DNA of 36,624 bases, taken from NCBI RefSeq assembly GCF_016745505.1, contig NZ_JAERUC010000066.1:1-36624 (forward strand). Reading direction: 5' to 3'. A program made the position numbers and the translations under genes. Source of the DNA: Streptomyces silvae. GTDB taxonomy: Bacteria > Actinomycetota > Actinomycetes > Streptomycetales > Streptomycetaceae. Below are positions 35,259 to 36,624 of this stretch, one piece after another (the stretch's first letter is position 1; each line of letters starts with the position of its first letter). Under the pieces are notes generated by a model. It was not told the origin of the DNA, ran no database searches, and saw only the letters and a list, made by a program, of their open reading frames with translations.

Positions 35259-36020
35259 TCAGACCGGCGAGGCCTCCGACGCACGCCAGGCGACCGTGAG
35301 CCCTTCCAGCCACGCCGGGGGCAGCTCCGCACGCTCCCACTCCTCCCGGAGTGCCTCCGGTGCGGCGGTGAGGCGTTCGAGCACCGCGATGCTCGTGGGG
35401 GAGTGGAGGAGGGAGTAGCGGCCGTGGACGGCGATGCGGCTGCCCGGCCCGTACCGTGCGTACAGTCGCTCCAGCCGCCGCCGGTGGAAGTCGGTGAACC
35501 GCTCCAGCTGACCGGCGTACGCGACGCGGCCCACGACGCTCATCGTGCCGAGCGCCGCGGTCAGGACCTCGTCCGACACCTCGGGGTCGAGGTCCGAGGT
35601 GCCGCTGAACGCGAGGTAGAGCGGCGTCACCGCGACCTTCGCGCGCTCCACGTCCACCCGTCCGACGAGGTGATGGCCCCCTGCCGCGCCGCCCGCCGGG
35701 CCTGCTGCCGGGCCGATGGCACGTTCGAGTGCCCGCTCGGCGACGCGGAGGAGTTCGTCCCCCATCGCCCGGGCGCCGTCGTGCCAGCCCGCGTCGTACG
35801 GGCCGTCGGCGCCGGCCGGGGCGCTCCGCGCCTTCCCGGTCTCGCTGTGCGCGTCCACGACGGCGCCGGCCTCCACGAGCGCGATCAGCTCTTCGGCCTC
35901 GCCCGGGGGGACCCCCGCGCGGCCGAGGAGCTCGAAGAGGGTGTTCTTCGCGTTCAGGATGCTGGCGGGGTCCAGCGGGGGCCGGCCCATTTCGGCGGTG
36001 TCGATCGTGTCCCTCCTCAT
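35259..36020 (-). CDS. Hypothetical protein
   Basis: I do not recognise a family. The 253-residue soluble product has a helical N-terminus (LDPASILNAKNTLFELLGRAGVPPGEAEELIALVEAGAV), a Gly/Ala-rich stretch near 106-115, and a mixed C-terminal region with VTPLYLAFSGTSDLDPEVSDEVL and RIAVHGRYSLLHSPTSIAVLERL. There is no signal or membrane segment. The first codons read ATG AGG AGG. That Shine-Dalgarno-like sequence inside the gene makes the start doubtful, and translation may begin a few codons later (for example M11). A 17-bp element shared with the MFS gene upstream region lies at 36040-36056, with its TATGGT box about 20 bases before the start. It is followed downstream on the same strand by the dehalogenase gene after 106 bases. 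Confidence 0.75.
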   Translation of the reverse strand: MRRDTIDTAEMGRPPLDPASILNAKNTLFELLGRAGVPPGEAEELIALVEAGAVVDAHSETGKARSAPAGADGPYDAGWHDGARAMGDELLRVAERALERAIGPAAGPAGGAAGGHHLVGRVDVERAKVAVTPLYLAFSGTSDLDPEVSDEVLTAALGTMSVVGRVAYAGQLERFTDFHRRRLERLYARYGPGSRIAVHGRYSLLHSPTSIAVLERLTAAPEALREEWERAELPPAWLEGLTVAWRASEASPV

Positions 36021-36039
36021 ACGTCCGTGCTCCGGTGTT

Positions 36040-36056
36040 CACCATAGTTCGGGTGG
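36040..36056 (-). promoter_or_regulatory. 17-bp shared upstream element, copy 2
   Basis: Identical on the minus strand to the element at 13033-13049 (CCACCCGAACTATGGTG). TATGGT at 36041-36046 would start transcription about 15 bases before the hypothetical gene's ATG. Confidence 0.5.
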
Positions 36057-36127
36057 GCGGCGCACGGCGGGTGCTGCGGGGGCGTTCGCGCGCTGATCAC
36101 CCGGGCCGCCCGGACCCGGGTTCCTCC

Positions 36128-36138
36128 GGTCTATACCA
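36128..36138 (+). promoter_or_regulatory. DasR-like operator half GGTCTATACCA
   Basis: GGTCTATACC differs by one base from the core GGTCTAGACC of the DasR-responsive element and related repeats found before streptomycete chitinase and other hydrolase genes. It ends six bases before the -35 box of the glucanase promoter, a position suited to control. Confidence 0.5.
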
Positions 36139-36143
36139 AACCC

Positions 36144-36172
36144 TTGACACGCTCCGTGCTCATTCCTTATAT
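36144..36172 (+). promoter_or_regulatory. Consensus promoter TTGACA-N17-TTATAT
   Basis: The -35 box TTGACA (36144-36149) and -10 box TTATAT (36167-36172) are separated by exactly 17 bases, close to the vegetative sigma-70/HrdB consensus. The downstream gene starts at 36354, giving a leader of about 175 bases. Confidence 0.8.
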
Positions 36173-36353
36173 CAAGGGGTGAAGTAAGTGCTTCGCTCTC
36201 ACCCCGGTGCTTCCGTCCGGTGTTCTTCGCCCCTTCGCCCTCCCTTTCCGCTCGATTCGGGGGTGCACGGGGAGTGTTCGATGTGGTGCCGTCCCACTCG
36301 CTCGGAACTGACATGCGCGCGTCAGTCCCCCACGCTCCCGGAAGGGAGAAGGC

Positions 36354-36624
36354 ATGAGTTCCCCACGCTCGCCCAGACGTCTGGTTCTGTCCCTCGTCAT
36401 GGCGCTAGGCCTCGCCTCACTGGTCACTGTCCCGGCGCAGAGCGCTCCGGCGCCGGTGACCCCGCCCGCCGCCGCCGCGGCGGCCGCCGTCACGTTCTCG
36501 GACGACTTCGACGGCCCGGCCGGCTCCGCCGTCAACGGCTCGAAATGGCAGATCGAGACCGGCGACAACGTCAACAACCACGAACGGCAGTACTACACGG
36601 CCGGCAACAACAACGCCGCCCTCG
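36354..36624 (+). CDS. Secreted GH16-like beta-glucanase, 5' part (runs off window)
   Basis: Ninety codons are visible. A signal peptide (MSSPRSPRRLVLSLVMALGL, cleavage near VPAQSAPA) is followed by an Ala-rich linker and the start of a GH16 concanavalin-like domain (TFSDDFDGPAGSAVNGSKW, then NNHERQYYTAGNNNAAL), as in actinobacterial endo-1,3-beta-glucanases. The catalytic ExDxxE motif lies beyond the window. ATG 36354 follows GGGAG at 36344-36348. The upstream region has a strong promoter and a DasR-like site, so it is probably controlled by carbon or amino-sugar supply. Confidence 0.88.
   Translation, partial: MSSPRSPRRLVLSLVMALGLASLVTVPAQSAPAPVTPPAAAAAAAVTFSDDFDGPAGSAVNGSKWQIETGDNVNNHERQYYTAGNNNAAL

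Larger units (their letters stand above)
36021..36353. other. Intergenic region holding two divergent promoters
   Basis: This 333-base stretch has no convincing gene. It holds the 17-bp element (36040-36056) for the minus-strand hypothetical gene, a DasR-like GGTCTATACC site, a consensus sigma-70-type promoter for the glucanase gene, and a leader of about 170 bases ending in GGGAG. Confidence 0.7.

Noticed and set aside
36039..36314. 91-codon minus-strand frame before the glucanase gene
   Set aside because: It covers the glucanase promoter and DasR-like site, and has no recognisable domain or convincing ribosome-binding site.

Overview
The window reads as chromosomal DNA from a high-GC actinomycete, most likely a Streptomyces. 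The reasons are very GC-rich third codon positions, GTG and TTG starts, 4-base stop/start overlaps, apparently leaderless genes with TAnnnT boxes just upstream, and DtxR/DmdR-type iron boxes. No rRNA, tRNA, CRISPR array, transposase or integrase was seen.

Left part (1-14496): a mostly ordinary mosaic of small transcription units with one striking start. The window opens inside a gene whose C-terminus is a Gly/Asp/Ala/His repeat peptide. Its two copies differ at ten third positions but at no amino acid. Its stop overlaps, or lies just before, a JmjC/cupin oxygenase gene, followed by a sucrase/ferredoxin-like [2Fe-2S] protein. Next come an aldo/keto reductase and an NAD-dependent epimerase divergent from a LysR regulator, a two-domain TerD protein, an HpnB-type glycosyltransferase divergent from an Asp/Glu racemase, a small membrane protein, apolipoprotein N-acyltransferase (lnt), a NUDIX hydrolase, an MHS-type MFS transporter, a Cys-rich zinc-finger-like protein and a PPOX/F420-type oxidoreductase.

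Centre (14497-31223): an iron-regulated siderophore locus. Iron box 1 precedes a stand-alone aryl carrier protein and a siderophore-interacting reductase. Iron box 2 precedes a lipoprotein siderophore receptor, two FecCD-type permeases, an ATPase, a 3324-residue NRPS and an MFS exporter, all overlapping or separated by at most one base. The NRPS reads C-A-PCP-E-C-A-PCP-E-C and ends in a condensation domain with no thioesterase. Inferred chemistry: an aryl acid (2,3-dihydroxybenzoate or salicylate) on the carrier protein is joined to two residues that are both epimerised to D, the first probably basic. The chain is then passed by the terminal C domain to an unknown acceptor. Aryl-acid synthesis and activation genes, an MbtH protein and a thioesterase are all absent from the window.

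Right part (31224-36624): a secreted PA14/beta-propeller/CBM6-like/DUF1080 carbohydrate-active protein converges on a haloacid dehalogenase. A hypothetical protein on the minus strand follows, and the window ends in the start of a secreted GH16 glucanase-like gene with a textbook TTGACA-N17-TTATAT promoter and a DasR-like GGTCTATACC site.
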